NCBI RefSeq assembly: GCF_003628535.1
Contig: NZ_RBCI01000003.1
Span: forward strand, 372,001 to 436,000
Length of the DNA: 64,000 nucleotides
Origin: Flavisolibacter nicotianae
Lineage (GTDB): Bacteria > Bacteroidota > Bacteroidia > Chitinophagales > Chitinophagaceae
Direction of reading: 5' to 3'
Shown: positions 45,771 through 55,733 of the stretch, in pieces
How positions within the stretch are numbered: the first letter of the stretch is position 1
Layout of the letters: every line of letters starts with the position of its first letter
Notes under the pieces: model-generated
What the model was told of the DNA's origin: nothing
The model's input: the letters and a program-made list of their open reading frames with translations, nothing else
Databases searched by the model: none
Program-made: the position numbers and the translations under genes

Positions 45771-45778
45771 CAAATGTA
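45771..45778 (-). promoter_or_regulatory. -7 box (TACATTTG) of the acetyltransferase-like gene
   Basis: On the minus strand TACATTTG matches TAnnTTTG, 17 bases upstream of the chosen ATG and overlapping the upstream frame extension, which supports the shorter start. Confidence 0.5.
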
Positions 45779-45846
45779 GGACACGAGGCGACATGTTCCT
45801 CCATTTGTTGCTCCCGCAGAATGCCACGATCGGTACAGGGAAAAGC

Positions 45847-47487
45847 TTACTGGAACATGCGTTTGGCAAGGTCCGCATCGTGCTTGTAAATGTCATCCCG
45901 GAAGTTGACCAGCCCGTTTTCATCAACCCATGCCGTGTAATAAGTAATCATAACGGGCACCGGTTTTTTCAGCTTTACATATTGCTCGTGGTCCTGGTTC
46001 ATGGCCTCGAAAATTTTATCCGGTGTCCACTCGGGATTGTTGCGCAAGAGGTACTCGGCCATTTTCTCTGGTTCGGCCAGCCGGATACAGCCATGACTGT
46101 AAGCCCGCTTGTCCTGGTTGAAAAGGCTCTTGGCCGGCGTATCATGGAAATAAATATTAAAGCTGTTCGGGAACAGGAACTTCACCCGCCCCAGCGAATT
46201 TTTATCGCCTGGCAACTGCCTGATTTTGGGCAGGCCGCCTTCGGTGCCCACCTGCTCCATGTTTTGCGCAGCCAGGTAGCCGGGATCGGATTGCAGCTTC
46301 GGAAGGATTTCTTTTTTCACAATGCTGGGCGGCACGTTCCAATAGGGGCTGAACACGATGGTGCTCAGGTCTCCGCTAAAGCTTACGGTGTTGTGCCCTT
46401 CTTTTCCCACCACCACGTTCATGTCGAACGCCTTTTGCTTGCCTTCGTAGACATGCAGGATGAATTCGGGGATGTTCACAACAATCAACTGCCCGGATGG
46501 TTCTGTCGGCATCCACCGCATCCGGTCCATGTTCAGTAAGATCTGGGACAGGCGCTGTTTTGCCGGCACATTCATGTCCTTAATCAGTTGCGCATTTACG
46601 GTTCCGGTTGGCGTATAACCGAGGCTTTGCTGGAAGCGGCGCACAGCCGTTGCCAGCGTATCGTTGAAAAGCTGGGTGGTATCCTGGCCCGGCATATCGC
46701 CACTGAGTTGCAGCCTCTTTTTGATCAGGGCCACTGCCGGTGATCGCATGCCGGTTTTGAGGGTTTTGGCCGCAGGAATCTGTGGCCATCCGCCGTTTTT
46801 GGTGATCTTGTAATATACCGCCAGTTGCTCCTTCAGCTTGCGATAAGGTTCGTGCACATCTTCGAAGTATTTGTTGTCCTTGTGCTTTTTGTTCAGGAGA
46901 GAATCAGCCATTTCCAGCGCATCGCGTCTTTTGTACGGAATGAACCGTTCCATTTCCTTGCGCTTGACATACCCCTTTTCGTAGTTGTTCAGGATATATT
47001 TAATAAAATGGTGGGTGAGGGTCAGTTCCGTTTGCGCATAATCGCCGCTTGCACTGGGCGAGAGACTTTCTTCGGCCGCAAGGGCATCCATCTTCCTTTG
47101 CAGCGCTTTGTCACGCAGCGACGTGTCGTTGTCGTAGGTCGTTACGTAGTCGTGGAGGTTCCAGAACGCTCTTGCCTGTTCGGTAAGTCCGGCCGAGGTA
47201 AACCAGGTGAACTGGTAATTCCGCGTGTTGTAGAAACTCCGCATCCGGCGGGCAAGAGAGTCGGGGAGTTTTTTGCCTGCGATGAATTTTTCCATCGCCA
47301 GGCTGTCGAGGAAAAGGTCGGAGTATGAATTGGCTTTGGTGATGCCATAATCCCGTTTACTCATGTTCCGCTTTTCCTCCGTTTCGTCGTCGTTTTCTTT
47401 GCCACCGTGGCCGGACGTAGTGTTGGCGTTTTGACAGGCTGCGAATAAGCTGCTGACAAGGGCAGCATAGATCAAGATATTCTTCAT
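45847..47487 (-). CDS. L,D-transpeptidase (YcbB/LdtD-like), lipoprotein
   Basis: 546 residues. The N-terminus MKNILIYAALVSSLFAACQ contains a lipobox (LFAAC, Cys18), so it is a lipoprotein. A helical N-terminal region is followed by a peptidoglycan-binding segment around 250-300 (MRSPAVALIKKRL ... RFQQSLGYTPTGTV) and the YkuD catalytic domain with HDTPAKSLF and AYSHGCIRL (His465, Cys467). Length and the large N-terminal part resemble YcbB. Such enzymes make 3-3 cross-links or attach proteins to meso-diaminopimelate; the DNPR motif of MurE in this window is consistent with that substrate. Confidence 0.9.
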   Translation of the reverse strand: MKNILIYAALVSSLFAACQNANTTSGHGGKENDDETEEKRNMSKRDYGITKANSYSDLFLDSLAMEKFIAGKKLPDSLARRMRSFYNTRNYQFTWFTSAGLTEQARAFWNLHDYVTTYDNDTSLRDKALQRKMDALAAEESLSPSASGDYAQTELTLTHHFIKYILNNYEKGYVKRKEMERFIPYKRRDALEMADSLLNKKHKDNKYFEDVHEPYRKLKEQLAVYYKITKNGGWPQIPAAKTLKTGMRSPAVALIKKRLQLSGDMPGQDTTQLFNDTLATAVRRFQQSLGYTPTGTVNAQLIKDMNVPAKQRLSQILLNMDRMRWMPTEPSGQLIVVNIPEFILHVYEGKQKAFDMNVVVGKEGHNTVSFSGDLSTIVFSPYWNVPPSIVKKEILPKLQSDPGYLAAQNMEQVGTEGGLPKIRQLPGDKNSLGRVKFLFPNSFNIYFHDTPAKSLFNQDKRAYSHGCIRLAEPEKMAEYLLRNNPEWTPDKIFEAMNQDHEQYVKLKKPVPVMITYYTAWVDENGLVNFRDDIYKHDADLAKRMFQ

Positions 47488-47713
47488 ACAAGGTGAATTT
47501 TACAAAAGCTGTGCCTTGCTGAGGTTGTGTGGCAGCGCTGCCGGATTCTAACAGTTTCTTTTTTTTCTGGGCGCTGTGAGCTTGAAATCTGGGCAGATGA
47601 AGGTGTTCGAAAATCGGGGCAATTGCGCCGGAATACCGGGTGGTGCCCTGTTCACAAGTGTGAAAACAGCAATCGGAAAGTATTTTTTATTTCTTGTATT
47701 TTTAAAGAAACAT

Positions 47714-48211
47714 ATGTTTATGGGTAAACTTCTGCTCTTTTTTCTGCCTGTACTTTTCGTTCATTCATTAGAATCCGGGCTGAAGGGGCCGGTGCACAGG
47801 CCGGCTTCAACCATCGTGACCAGGGCATTCGATCCGAAAGACTGGCTGATCGATGAAGGGACTGCCAGGAAAATGATGGATCACTACCGCAACTGCAGTG
47901 GAGGGAAGTGCCGGGAATTTAAAAAGCGGGTCATGAACGATGATGCCAGGGCCTACATTGAACAAACCTACACGATTGTCAGTTCGGAGGTTCGTATGGC
48001 CCGGTACGACGATGACGATGTGGAGCGGTACCGCAGGGCCCGCAATTTCGACGCATCCGATCCGCGGGGGGACGTCAGCGGCTTTTCCACCACAATCACC
48101 CTGTACCGGGTGATGCCCAAAAGCGGTTCACTGGATGCACCCGTGCGGACGATCTACGCCGATAATTACACGATCTGCCCGCCGCCCGACAACCCGCCGT
48201 GCACTCCCTGA
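47714..48211 (+). CDS. Small secreted protein, unknown function
   Basis: 165 residues from the ATG at 47714 (an ATG two codons later is equally good). An N-terminal hydrophobic signal (MGKLLLFFLPVLFVHSLES) precedes a mature part with two Cys pairs in view (NCSGGKCREF and a C-terminal CPPPDNPPCTP) and an acidic-basic mixed stretch (RYDDDDVERYRRAR). No family recognised. It stands alone: divergent from the L,D-transpeptidase and followed by the atpD promoter. The 226-base region upstream (47488-47713) shows no other feature apart from a one-mismatch -7 box near 47682. Confidence 0.55.
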   Translation: MFMGKLLLFFLPVLFVHSLESGLKGPVHRPASTIVTRAFDPKDWLIDEGTARKMMDHYRNCSGGKCREFKKRVMNDDARAYIEQTYTIVSSEVRMARYDDDDVERYRRARNFDASDPRGDVSGFSTTITLYRVMPKSGSLDAPVRTIYADNYTICPPPDNPPCTP

Positions 48212-48316
48212 GCAGCCGGATTGGTGCTTTCTGCGGCGCCCGATTTCCACCGAAGATGGATCGGCATTTGATCTTTGCAAAATGTTTCGCTAAAGCGGGG
48301 CTTTTGCCATTTTTGA

Positions 48317-48348
48317 TTGGGTAAATTAGCCTTACACCCTTACTTTTG
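48317..48348 (+). promoter_or_regulatory. atpD promoter (TTG-N21-TACTTTTG)
   Basis: TTG at 48317-48319 and an exact -7 box TACTTTTG at 48341-48348, with a leader of about 65 bases to the atpD ATG. A 10-bp GCCTTTTTCAGGC-like palindrome around 48370 lies in the leader. Confidence 0.65.
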
Positions 48349-48408
48349 CAGCCTGAAAATGGAGAATGGCCTTTTTCAGGCTGTTTTCTTTAAAAAACTT
48401 CTTCTTAA

Positions 48409-49916
<1,508 letters not shown>

Positions 49917-49917
<1 letters not shown>

Positions 49918-50012
49918 TCAGCAAATGTGCAAATATGAAAATGTGAAAATGCTTTGCTGATTTGGCACGTTTCATTTTCACATTTTCCAATTTTCAAATT
50001 TTCACATTCGTC
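49917..50012. repeat. Inverted repeat of AATGTGAAAATG words between atpD and atpC
   Basis: The left half repeats AAATGTGCAAATATGAAAATG and TGTGAAAATG (split here to stay short: AAATGTGCAAAT, ATGAAAATGTG); the right half has CATTTTCACATTTTCC and AATTTTCAAATTTTCACATTC, their complements. It can fold into an AT-rich hairpin but has no terminator features, and it sits inside an operon of two coupled ATP synthase genes. Confidence 0.65.
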
Positions 50013-50014
50013 TT

Positions 50015-50272
50015 ATGACATTAGAAATATTAACCCCGGAGCGGAAATTATTCAGCGGTGAAGTGTACGGTGTGCAAATGCCCGGCATCAGCGGTTCGTT
50101 TGAAGTGTTGGACAAGCACGCCCCCCTGGTAAGTGCCTTAAAAGCCGGGAAAGTAAAAGTGCTGCGTGATAAACAGTCGCATACTACCAGCTACCAAATT
50201 CAGGGCGGCTTTGTGGAAGTGCTGAACAACAAAGTCACGGTTTTGGTGGAAGGTGCTGCAGAAGTAGACTAA
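50015..50272 (+). CDS. atpC: ATP synthase F1 subunit epsilon, short form
   Basis: 85 residues. LEILTPERKLFSGEVYGVQMPGISGSFEVLDKHAPLVSAL (quoted in part: LEILTPERKLFSGEV, PGISGSFEVLDKHAPL) is the epsilon N-terminal beta sandwich. The C-terminal two-helix domain, which inhibits ATP hydrolysis in E. coli and Bacillus, is missing; the sequence ends soon after GGFVEVLNNKVTVL. This short form is usual in Bacteroidota. Follows atpD after a 97-base repeat and ends at a terminator. Confidence 0.95.
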   Translation: MTLEILTPERKLFSGEVYGVQMPGISGSFEVLDKHAPLVSALKAGKVKVLRDKQSHTTSYQIQGGFVEVLNNKVTVLVEGAAEVD

Positions 50273-50294
50273 TCGCTTTTCTTATAATTTTCAG

Positions 50295-50324
50295 AAAGCT
50301 GTCCAACCGGGCAGCTTTTTTTGT
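50295..50324 (+). terminator. Rho-independent terminator after atpC
   Basis: AAAGCTGTCC (50295-50304), loop AACC, GGGCAGCTTT (50309-50318) with one G-U pair, running into TTTTTTTG. Lies 22 bases after the atpC stop. Confidence 0.92.
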
Positions 50325-50374
50325 TTTGTTTATGTCATTTTAGTGAACCCTGCATCTTACCAAAAAACAACCTT

Positions 50375-52231
50375 ATGAGAAAAGTTGCCTTGCTAGTCGC
50401 CTTGTCTCCCTGTCTTCTTTTTGCACAGCCCAAAAAACTACCCGTGGAAAGCAGCATCGCCGGTGTGACCGTGTTTGCCTCCGGCGCACAGATCCTTCGA
50501 ACGGCGAGCGCCGCTGTCTTGCCGGGAAGAACAGAAATTGTCTTTTCCGGATTGAGCAACCAACTGGAGCAACAAAGTCTCCAGTTGAAAGCCGATGCGA
50601 ATGTTACCCTTCTCTCGGTTCAGGCTACACGGGATTTCGGCAGCCAGCGAAAACTGGAAGCCGATGAACGAAGCATGGTAGATAAACGGGCCGACCTGCA
50701 GGATAGGATTGCCAGCGACAACCGCCTGTTGCAGGTTTATAAAAAGGAAGAGGACATGCTGGTAAAGAACGAAGCCATCGGTGGCCAGGCCGGCGTAAAA
50801 ACAGAGGAACTGAAGCAGGCGCTCGACCTGCATCGCTCCCGGATGACAGAGGTTTTGCAAAAGCAACTGGAGCTCGAAAAACGGATTGCCGCACAACAAA
50901 AAGAGCTAAACCGGCTGGAGGCGCAACTGGCAGAAGCGGGCAAGAAGCGTGACAGTGTCGCGTATACGGTGACAGCGCTGATTGACAGCCGGGAAACACA
51001 AAACATCCGGTTCCAGTTGTTGTATACCGTAAAAGATGCCGGGTGGTATCCGGTTTACGATATGCGTGTGACCGACGTGACAAAACCGCTGACAATGCTG
51101 ATGAATGCAAACGTCTTTCAGCGTAGCGGCGAAACCTGGAAAGACGTGGCCATTACACTCAGCACAGGCAATCCCGGCGACAATGCCACGCCGTCAATCC
51201 TGCAGCCCTGGATGCTGGGGTTTTACGATCCGTCCGTCGCCTGGCTACGTTCGGCAGCTAAAATGCCCGGTGTTGTCAGCGGACGAATTGTTGAGGAAAA
51301 CGGAAGCCCGGTTGTTGGCGCTACGGTAACGGTGAAAGGAACAAACATCGCCACGCTGACCGACGCCAATGGATTTTATAAACTGCAAAACATTCCGGCC
51401 AATGGTGTTGTCGTGGTTTCTGCTGTGGGCTTTGAATCCAAAGAGATGAAGGCATCGCCGGGGTATGCAGCGGTGACATTGAAACAACGCACGTCCAATT
51501 TGCAGGAGGTGGTTGTTACCGGTTATGGCCTGGCAGGCAAGGCAGCCAGTGTGCAGGTAAGGGGGAGCCGTTCCGTCGACCAGGAAGACGTGCAGACCGT
51601 GTCGCTGACAACGCAATACCAGCCGACTGCAATTCTTTACAAAATTGACGAAAAATACACCCTGGAAACAGATGGCAGAACAACCACCATCGGTATCCGG
51701 CGAAGTGAGATCCCGGCATTGTACGAATATTACACTGCCCCGAAGGTGGACCCTTCGGCATTTTTAACCGCCAAAGTTCTCAATTGGCAGGACTATGACC
51801 TGCAGTCGGGAGAGGTAAACCTGTATTTCGAAGGGACCTATCTTGGAAAAACCTACCTCGACCTCTCCACCACCGGCGATACTTTAGCGCTTTCGCTGGG
51901 CAAGGACAATGGCATTCGGGTGACGCGAAAACTGCCGAAAGAAATGAGTGCAAAAAAATTCCTGGGAGGTAGTCAAAGCGAACGGCGGGAATATGAAATT
52001 TCGTTGATGAATGCGAAGAAAATACCGGTAACGGTCATCGTGCACGACCAGTTTCCTATATCGGTAAACAAGGAGATCGATGTGGATGATATTGCTGCTC
52101 CGGACGGAAAAACAGATAAGGCGACAGGGTTGGTGAGCTGGACCATTTCCCTTCAGCCCGGGCAGGAAAAGAAGGTCAAACTGGGCTATACTGTTAAATA
52201 TCCGAAGGACCGGAGAGTGGTCCTTGAGTAA
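50375..52231 (+). CDS. DUF4139 (MuiA-like) protein with an inserted carboxypeptidase-regulatory-like domain
   Basis: 618 residues from the ATG at 50375 (MRKVALLVALSPCLLFAQ); the frame extends 18 codons up into the terminator region. Signal peptide, then a DUF4140-like N-terminal domain (VTVFASGAQILRTA), a coiled coil at about 110-205, and DUF4139 from about 215. At about 300-388 a CarboxypepD_reg-like domain (SGRIVEENGSPVVGATVTV ... LTDANGFYKL) and the tail LQEVVVTGYG are inserted. That module and the VVVTGYG tail are standard at the N-terminus of SusC/TonB-dependent transporters. The protein is otherwise like the mucoidy inhibitor A family, whose function is poorly known. Probably periplasmic or surface-exposed. 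Confidence 0.85.
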   Translation: MRKVALLVALSPCLLFAQPKKLPVESSIAGVTVFASGAQILRTASAAVLPGRTEIVFSGLSNQLEQQSLQLKADANVTLLSVQATRDFGSQRKLEADERSMVDKRADLQDRIASDNRLLQVYKKEEDMLVKNEAIGGQAGVKTEELKQALDLHRSRMTEVLQKQLELEKRIAAQQKELNRLEAQLAEAGKKRDSVAYTVTALIDSRETQNIRFQLLYTVKDAGWYPVYDMRVTDVTKPLTMLMNANVFQRSGETWKDVAITLSTGNPGDNATPSILQPWMLGFYDPSVAWLRSAAKMPGVVSGRIVEENGSPVVGATVTVKGTNIATLTDANGFYKLQNIPANGVVVVSAVGFESKEMKASPGYAAVTLKQRTSNLQEVVVTGYGLAGKAASVQVRGSRSVDQEDVQTVSLTTQYQPTAILYKIDEKYTLETDGRTTTIGIRRSEIPALYEYYTAPKVDPSAFLTAKVLNWQDYDLQSGEVNLYFEGTYLGKTYLDLSTTGDTLALSLGKDNGIRVTRKLPKEMSAKKFLGGSQSERREYEISLMNAKKIPVTVIVHDQFPISVNKEIDVDDIAAPDGKTDKATGLVSWTISLQPGQEKKVKLGYTVKYPKDRRVVLE

Positions 52232-52268
52232 ATCGTAAATAGCGGGCGGCTGATTCGGCTGCCCGCTA

Positions 52269-52820
52269 TTAATTGAGTTGTGGATCGATCGGGAAATTGA
52301 TCATCATCTCGTATTCGCCGCCAAGGTGTTTTAGCGAATCTTTCCAGATCTCTTCTGCATTGGGATGAAAGACCAACTTGCGCACCGCTTCCACTGTCAG
52401 CCATGTTTTTTCCGTCATCTCCGATTCGAGCTGGCCGGTGCTCCAGCCGGAATAGCCAATAAAAAAGCGGATCTTATCAGGATCGATATTACCTGCATTG
52501 ATTAGTTTCACCACGGCATCAAAATCACCGCCCCAGTACACACCTTTCATCACCTCAACGCCACCGGGAACATCATCGGGATACCGGTGCAAAAAATGAA
52601 TGGTGTTCATTTGTACGGGACCGCCATAATAAACGGGAATCTTGTGTCCTTCCACTTCGGGCAAGAGTTCGTCAAGGGTGTTTTCAAACTGGCGGTTGAG
52701 GACAAATCCAATCGTTCCGTCTTCGCGGTGCTCCGTTAGAAAAACGACAGTCCGCATGAAATTCGGGTCTTTTAAAAACGGGTCTGCAATCAACAACACG
52801 CCGGCTGCGGGTTCTACCAT
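52269..52820 (-). CDS. AlgH/YqgE family protein
   Basis: 183 residues, the family length. GVLLIADPFLKDPNFMRTVVFL, quoted as LLIADPFLKDPNF, is the family N-terminal signature; FVLNRQFENTLDELLP, VYYGGPVQMNTIHFLH and FIGYSGWSTGQLESEM follow. The family is widespread but of unknown biochemical role (a reported link to transcriptional control in some species is not explained). Convergent with the DUF4139 gene and divergent from the sensor kinase gene. Confidence 0.93.
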   Translation of the reverse strand: MVEPAAGVLLIADPFLKDPNFMRTVVFLTEHREDGTIGFVLNRQFENTLDELLPEVEGHKIPVYYGGPVQMNTIHFLHRYPDDVPGGVEVMKGVYWGGDFDAVVKLINAGNIDPDKIRFFIGYSGWSTGQLESEMTEKTWLTVEAVRKLVFHPNAEEIWKDSLKHLGGEYEMMINFPIDPQLN

Positions 52821-52888
52821 AAGAAGGCATTTGTGTTAAATATCCGGTATAACAAACTTGTGCCACAAATTACAGCAAGGTTGCCCGC

Positions 52889-52896
52889 TATTTTTG
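52889..52896 (+). promoter_or_regulatory. -7 box (TATTTTTG) of the sensor kinase gene
   Basis: Exact TAnnTTTG match 33 bases before the GTG at 52929. It lies inside the longer reading frame that begins at 52833, and so favours the GTG start. Confidence 0.55.
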
Positions 52897-52928
52897 CCCG
52901 GAACAATTTTTTTCTCAACTTTCCGCCA

Positions 52929-54254
52929 GTGAAACGAATTTTCCCCATAATCATTGTTTTGATTACCATCTCACTGATCGGTATCATCTTTATTCAAATC
53001 TCGTGGCTCAATAACATGCTTTTGGCCAAAGAAGAGCAGGTAAGAGACCGGTTCCGCGACGTGACGCAAGCCATTGCTTCAGAGCTCTCGCAAGTGAAAG
53101 GCTACAATATCACTACCAAACCCTTTCCGGGCTTCGACGAGTTTTCCATCGAACAAAAGCCCTATACCCTCGGCAGTCGCCTGACCGCAGACGACATCAA
53201 GGGGAAGATAGATGCTGTGCTGCAGCAGCAGAACCTTGAGGAAACACCTTACCAGTTTGGGCTTGCCCTGATTGGCGATGGCGTGCACAGCCAGATCGAA
53301 CGCAAGTCGCCGGAATTTGAAAAATGGTATTACGATACCACCAGCTATTTCTCTGTGCTGCACTACATCACTGCCTCCAGCGGCTCGGCCGGCGAAAACC
53401 TCAGCCCGGATGAAGTATTCATCATGGTGATCCCGATCAAAAGACTGGTGTACAAAGACCTTCGTCCCCGCATGATCGCCGCGATGCTGTTCACACTTGT
53501 CATCTTCAGTGCTTTTGGGTTAACGATACACACCATGCTTCGACAGAAAAAGTTGAGTGAAATAAAAAACGATTTCATCAACAACATGACCCATGAATTT
53601 AAAACGCCCATAGCAACCATCTCGCTAGCTGTGGATGCGCTGAAAAATCCAAAGGTGATCTGCAACCCGGAAAAGCTGGGCTATTTCAGCAGCATCATCA
53701 AAGAGGAAAACCAGCGCATGAACCGGCAGGTAGAGACCATCCTGAAGTCGGCGCTGATGGACCGGCAGGAAATCCAGTTGAATAAAAAGCCGCTGCATAT
53801 CCACAAGATCATCGAAGATGTAGCCGACAATTTTGTGCTGCGCTTGCAGGAGAAAGGCGGCGACATGGAAATGCACCTCGATGCACAAACAGATTTAATC
53901 GACGGCGACGAGGTGCACATCAACAACATTGTTAACAACCTCCTCGACAATGCTGTAAAATATTCGAAGGAAGGTGTGCCTCCGCACATTTCGTTGTCCA
54001 CGTCGTCCACATCGAAGAAATTCATTTTGCGCATCGAAGACAACGGGATCGGGATGAGCCGCGAAACCGTCAAGCGCATTTTCGAGAAGTTCTATCGAGC
54101 CCATACCGGCAACCTGCACAATGTAAAAGGTTTTGGCCTTGGACTGAGTTATGTAAAAACGGTGGTGAATTCGCATGATGGCGTCATTAAGCCGGAAAGC
54201 ACATTGGGCAAGGGAAGTGTTTTCACCATCGAGCTTCCCCTGCATGAAGGATAG
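52929..54254 (+). CDS. Sensor histidine kinase, membrane bound
   Basis: 441 residues from a GTG at 52929 (KRIFPIIIVLITISL follows); the upstream frame to 52833 is not hydrophobic and contains the promoter box. Two transmembrane helices (about 3-25 and 180-202) flank a periplasmic sensor region of about 150 residues. HisKA motif NNMTHEFKTPIATIS with phospho-acceptor His222; HATPase N-box NNLLDNAVKYSKE, G1 DNGIGMS and G2 GFGLGLSYVK. No HAMP domain is obvious. No response regulator gene lies on either side within the window, so its partner is unknown. Ends 78 bases before the convergent queA gene. Confidence 0.88.
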   Translation: MKRIFPIIIVLITISLIGIIFIQISWLNNMLLAKEEQVRDRFRDVTQAIASELSQVKGYNITTKPFPGFDEFSIEQKPYTLGSRLTADDIKGKIDAVLQQQNLEETPYQFGLALIGDGVHSQIERKSPEFEKWYYDTTSYFSVLHYITASSGSAGENLSPDEVFIMVIPIKRLVYKDLRPRMIAAMLFTLVIFSAFGLTIHTMLRQKKLSEIKNDFINNMTHEFKTPIATISLAVDALKNPKVICNPEKLGYFSSIIKEENQRMNRQVETILKSALMDRQEIQLNKKPLHIHKIIEDVADNFVLRLQEKGGDMEMHLDAQTDLIDGDEVHINNIVNNLLDNAVKYSKEGVPPHISLSTSSTSKKFILRIEDNGIGMSRETVKRIFEKFYRAHTGNLHNVKGFGLGLSYVKTVVNSHDGVIKPESTLGKGSVFTIELPLHEG

Positions 54255-54332
54255 AAGATGATGGATGGCAGATGGTGGATGGTGGTGCCGCAGGCGCTCA
54301 CTGTCACCTGTCATCTTTTGGTCCGTCAACCG
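54255..54332. repeat. Degenerate GATGG/CCATC-type repeat between the kinase and queA
   Basis: GATGATGGATGGCAGATGG, GGATGG and then CTGTCACCTGTCATC. The words resemble other intergenic filler at 25385-25420 (ACTGTCATCTCTCATCCG). No terminator or promoter is evident. Confidence 0.4.
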
Positions 54333-55541
54333 CTATTCCCGCCAGAGGAGACTGCTGTCGCCGTAGCTGAGAAAACGGAAGTCGTGTTCCATTGCATACT
54401 GGTAAACCTTACGCCAGTTTTCCCCGATAAACGCTGCAACTAGCAGCAACAGGGTCGAGCCCGGCTGGTGAAAATTAGTGATAATCGCCGATGGGATTTG
54501 AAACCGGTAGCCCGGTACAATCAGCAGGGCTGTACGGCAATGCAGTTCTTCGATAGACTTTTCCTCCATCCATTGCAGAATGGCGCCAATGCTTTCCTGG
54601 TAAGGTATGGAAGGATCCAGGTCGTAAACCTCCCACTGCTCCAGCGACCATTCTTCATCAAAGTCTCCCTTCAGGAGTTTGACTCCCATCCAGTGCAGGC
54701 TTTCAATGGTACGCAGCGACGTGGTGCCGACGGCTATCACTGTTGTTGCCTCTAAAATTGCCCGGAGGCTGTCGCGTTTTACCGTAAAGGTTTCGCTGTG
54801 CATGTGATGGTCGGCAATCGATTCTGTCTTTACCGGTTTGAACGTACCCGCGCCAACATTCAACGTCACTTCGTTGACATGAATGTTTTTTCTTCGCAGG
54901 CTTTCAAACGTTTCTTCGGTAAAATGCAGTGCTGCTGTTGGTACGGCTACCGAGCCTTCTTCCCTGGCAAAGACAGTCTGATACCTTTCCTTGTCGATCG
55001 GTTCTGCGCTGCGTTTGATATAGGGGGGGAGGGGAATGTCGCCAGCGGCATGAAGGACCTGCACAAAATGCAGGTCTGCCGGTGCCCAGGAAAACCGGAT
55101 GATAAACGCATCTTCAATCTTGCCATTATAGTGTGCTTCCAATGTGACCGGTTTCCCCCCGATCTCCATTTCTTTTCGCAATACCTGGCCGGGCTTCCAT
55201 TTGGAGGCTCCGCCGATCATGCACTGCCATTCTGCCGACCCTTGTTGCTGAAGCGAAATCTCCATGCTCTGGCCGTGTGGTTCGAGGCAAAAAATCTCGA
55301 TCACCCCGCCGGTTGGCTTGGTGAAAAAAATCCGTGCTTCAATGACCCTTGTATTATTTAAGATGAGCGTGGCGCCTTCGGGCAGCCGTTCCGGCAGGTT
55401 GGAAAACCGGTCTTCTTCGATCTTCCCACTTTTATACACCAAGAGCTTCGAGTTGTCTCTTTTTTGGAGCGGACGATGGGCAATGCGCTCATTCGGTAGC
55501 GTATACGTGTAATTCTGGATGAGGATTTCTTCTTTTTTCAT
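54333..55541 (-). CDS. queA: S-adenosylmethionine:tRNA ribosyltransferase-isomerase
   Basis: 402 residues, somewhat longer than the roughly 350 of E. coli QueA but typical here. The N-terminus YTLPNERIAHRPLQKRDNSKLLVY is quoted in part (LPNERIAHRPLQKRD), then LILNNTRVIEARI, PLPPYIKR and the conserved VALHFTEETF-like AALHFTEETFESL, VTLNVGAGTFKPV, and the C-terminal TNFHQPGSTLLLLVAAF. It adds the epoxyqueuosine ring precursor to the tRNA wobble base. It is a single-gene unit with a -7 box upstream; DnaA boxes lie behind that promoter. Confidence 0.96.
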   Translation of the reverse strand: MKKEEILIQNYTYTLPNERIAHRPLQKRDNSKLLVYKSGKIEEDRFSNLPERLPEGATLILNNTRVIEARIFFTKPTGGVIEIFCLEPHGQSMEISLQQQGSAEWQCMIGGASKWKPGQVLRKEMEIGGKPVTLEAHYNGKIEDAFIIRFSWAPADLHFVQVLHAAGDIPLPPYIKRSAEPIDKERYQTVFAREEGSVAVPTAALHFTEETFESLRRKNIHVNEVTLNVGAGTFKPVKTESIADHHMHSETFTVKRDSLRAILEATTVIAVGTTSLRTIESLHWMGVKLLKGDFDEEWSLEQWEVYDLDPSIPYQESIGAILQWMEEKSIEELHCRTALLIVPGYRFQIPSAIITNFHQPGSTLLLLVAAFIGENWRKVYQYAMEHDFRFLSYGDSSLLWRE

Positions 55542-55570
55542 GAGTCTGCGGCCAACTGCGGCATCGGTGG

Positions 55571-55578
55571 CAAACTTA
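55571..55578 (-). promoter_or_regulatory. queA -7 promoter box (TAAGTTTG)
   Basis: On the minus strand TAAGTTTG matches TAnnTTTG, 30 bases upstream of the queA ATG. The DnaA-box cluster begins 3 bases further upstream, where the -10 to -45 region would be. Confidence 0.5.
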
Positions 55579-55580
55579 GA

Positions 55581-55616
55581 TGTGGATTAAGAAGAGGTTA
55601 TCCACAGTTATCCACA
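55581..55616. promoter_or_regulatory. DnaA-box cluster (two perfect boxes and one near-match)
   Basis: TTATCCACA occurs at 55598-55606 and again at 55608-55616, spaced 10 bases, i.e. on the same helical face; both match the strong DnaA consensus TTATNCACA exactly. TGTGGATTA at 55581-55589 is an inverted copy with one mismatch. The following 45 bases (55617-55662) are AT-rich and include GTAGAAAAAATTTTTTT. The cluster lies between the divergent queA and mraZ genes. It may be part of an origin, a DnaA-regulated promoter or a DnaA-titration site. Confidence 0.75.
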
Positions 55617-55733
55617 GGAAATACACATGGCATTTTTGTAGAAAAAATTTTTTTGCCGTGAAACATAGTGAAATAGCAGCGTTTCGCAAATGGTAGAGAC
55701 GTGGAAAACTAAAGCCTTCCGGATTCACGAATG

